From the NCBI GenBank assembly GCA_012514415.1, contig JAAZAH010000093.1, positions 1 through 5,985 on the forward strand: a DNA stretch of 5,985 bases, given 5' to 3'. The notes under the pieces are model-generated. The model had not been told where the DNA came from. It saw only the letters and a list, made by a program, of their open reading frames with translations, and searched no databases. Source of the stretch: Sandaracinaceae bacterium. GTDB taxonomy: Bacteria; Myxococcota_A; Polyangia; Polyangiales; Houyiibacteriaceae. Shown here one piece after another: positions 5,821 through 5,985 of this stretch. A program made the position numbers and the translations under genes. Position 1 is the first letter of the stretch. Each line of letters starts with the position of its first letter.

Positions 5821-5985
5821 CTAGCGGTGCATCTTGCGATATTGGATGCGCTTCGGGATGTCGGCATCGACGCCGAGGCGCTTGCGCCGATCGGCCGCAT
5901 AATCGGCATACGAGCCTTCGAAGACGACGACCTTGCTATCACCCTCAAAGGCGATGATATGCGTGCAGATGCGGTCGAGGAACCA
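5821..5985 (-). CDS. ettA: EttA-type ABC-F ATPase, C-terminal end, cut by window edge
   Basis: Only the last 54 codons and the TAG stop (5823-5821) are visible. The protein begins in the window at WFLDRICTHIIAFEG, the stretch just after the conserved switch histidine of the second ABC domain. It continues with FEGSYADYAADRRKRLG and ends PKRIQYRKMHR. The VFEGSYADY wording, the RRKRLG segment and the short PKRI-x-Y-(R/K) ending match EttA (formerly YjjK), which in Escherichia coli binds the ribosomal E site and gates early elongation according to the ATP/ADP ratio. Other ABC-F proteins usually carry a longer coiled-coil tail here. The gene is immediately upstream of hrpB on the same strand with a 6-base gap, so the two should share a transcript. 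The promoter and the rest of the gene lie beyond base 5985. Confidence 0.92.
   Translation of the reverse strand, partial: WFLDRICTHIIAFEGDSKVVVFEGSYADYAADRRKRLGVDADIPKRIQYRKMHR

Overview
The window is an ordinary-looking chromosomal segment of a moderately high-GC Gram-negative bacterium. Five protein genes account for almost all of it. The best guess for origin is a myxobacterium-like lineage (Myxococcota, the former Deltaproteobacteria). This rests mainly on the kinase: it has the Hanks-type architecture and wording (GRGGMGVVYRG, HRDLKPDN, a long Ser/Pro linker) typical of those genomes, and it sits beside HrpB, RF3 and EttA homologues. This is inference from sequence style; no marker RNA gene is present to prove it.

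Layout, left to right. Bases 1-604 hold the N-terminal 201 codons of peptide chain release factor 3 (prfC) on the minus strand, cut by the window edge. Bases 605-917 are a divergent intergenic region with candidate promoter and operator elements. Bases 918-2186 encode a plus-strand Ser/Thr protein kinase with a C-terminal membrane anchor. After an 82-base gap holding a perfect TATAAT hexamer and a near-palindrome, bases 2269-3153 encode an endonuclease/exonuclease/phosphatase-fold hydrolase of the neutral-sphingomyelinase-like type. Its stop codon overlaps the ATG of a possible 26-residue small ORF. Bases 3154-3303 are a convergent intergenic region. Bases 3304-5814 encode the ATP-dependent helicase HrpB on the minus strand. 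Six bases upstream of hrpB, bases 5821-5985 carry the last 54 codons of an EttA-type ABC-F ATPase.

How the genes fit together. ettA and hrpB are almost certainly co-transcribed. prfC and ettA both act on the ribosome, at termination/recycling and at early elongation respectively, and hrpB belongs to an RNA-helicase-like DEAH family. The outer genes therefore lean towards translation and RNA metabolism. The kinase and the EEP hydrolase form a plus-strand insert between the two minus-strand blocks. They have separate candidate promoters, and no functional link between them is visible. I see no rRNA, tRNA, mobile element, CRISPR array or convincing intrinsic terminator. No clearly new multi-gene system is evident. 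The points most worth checking are the tail-anchored kinase with no external domain, the apparently cytosolic sphingomyelinase-like enzyme, the coupled small ORF, the palindromes at the promoter regions, and the lack of Shine-Dalgarno sequences before all four visible starts.
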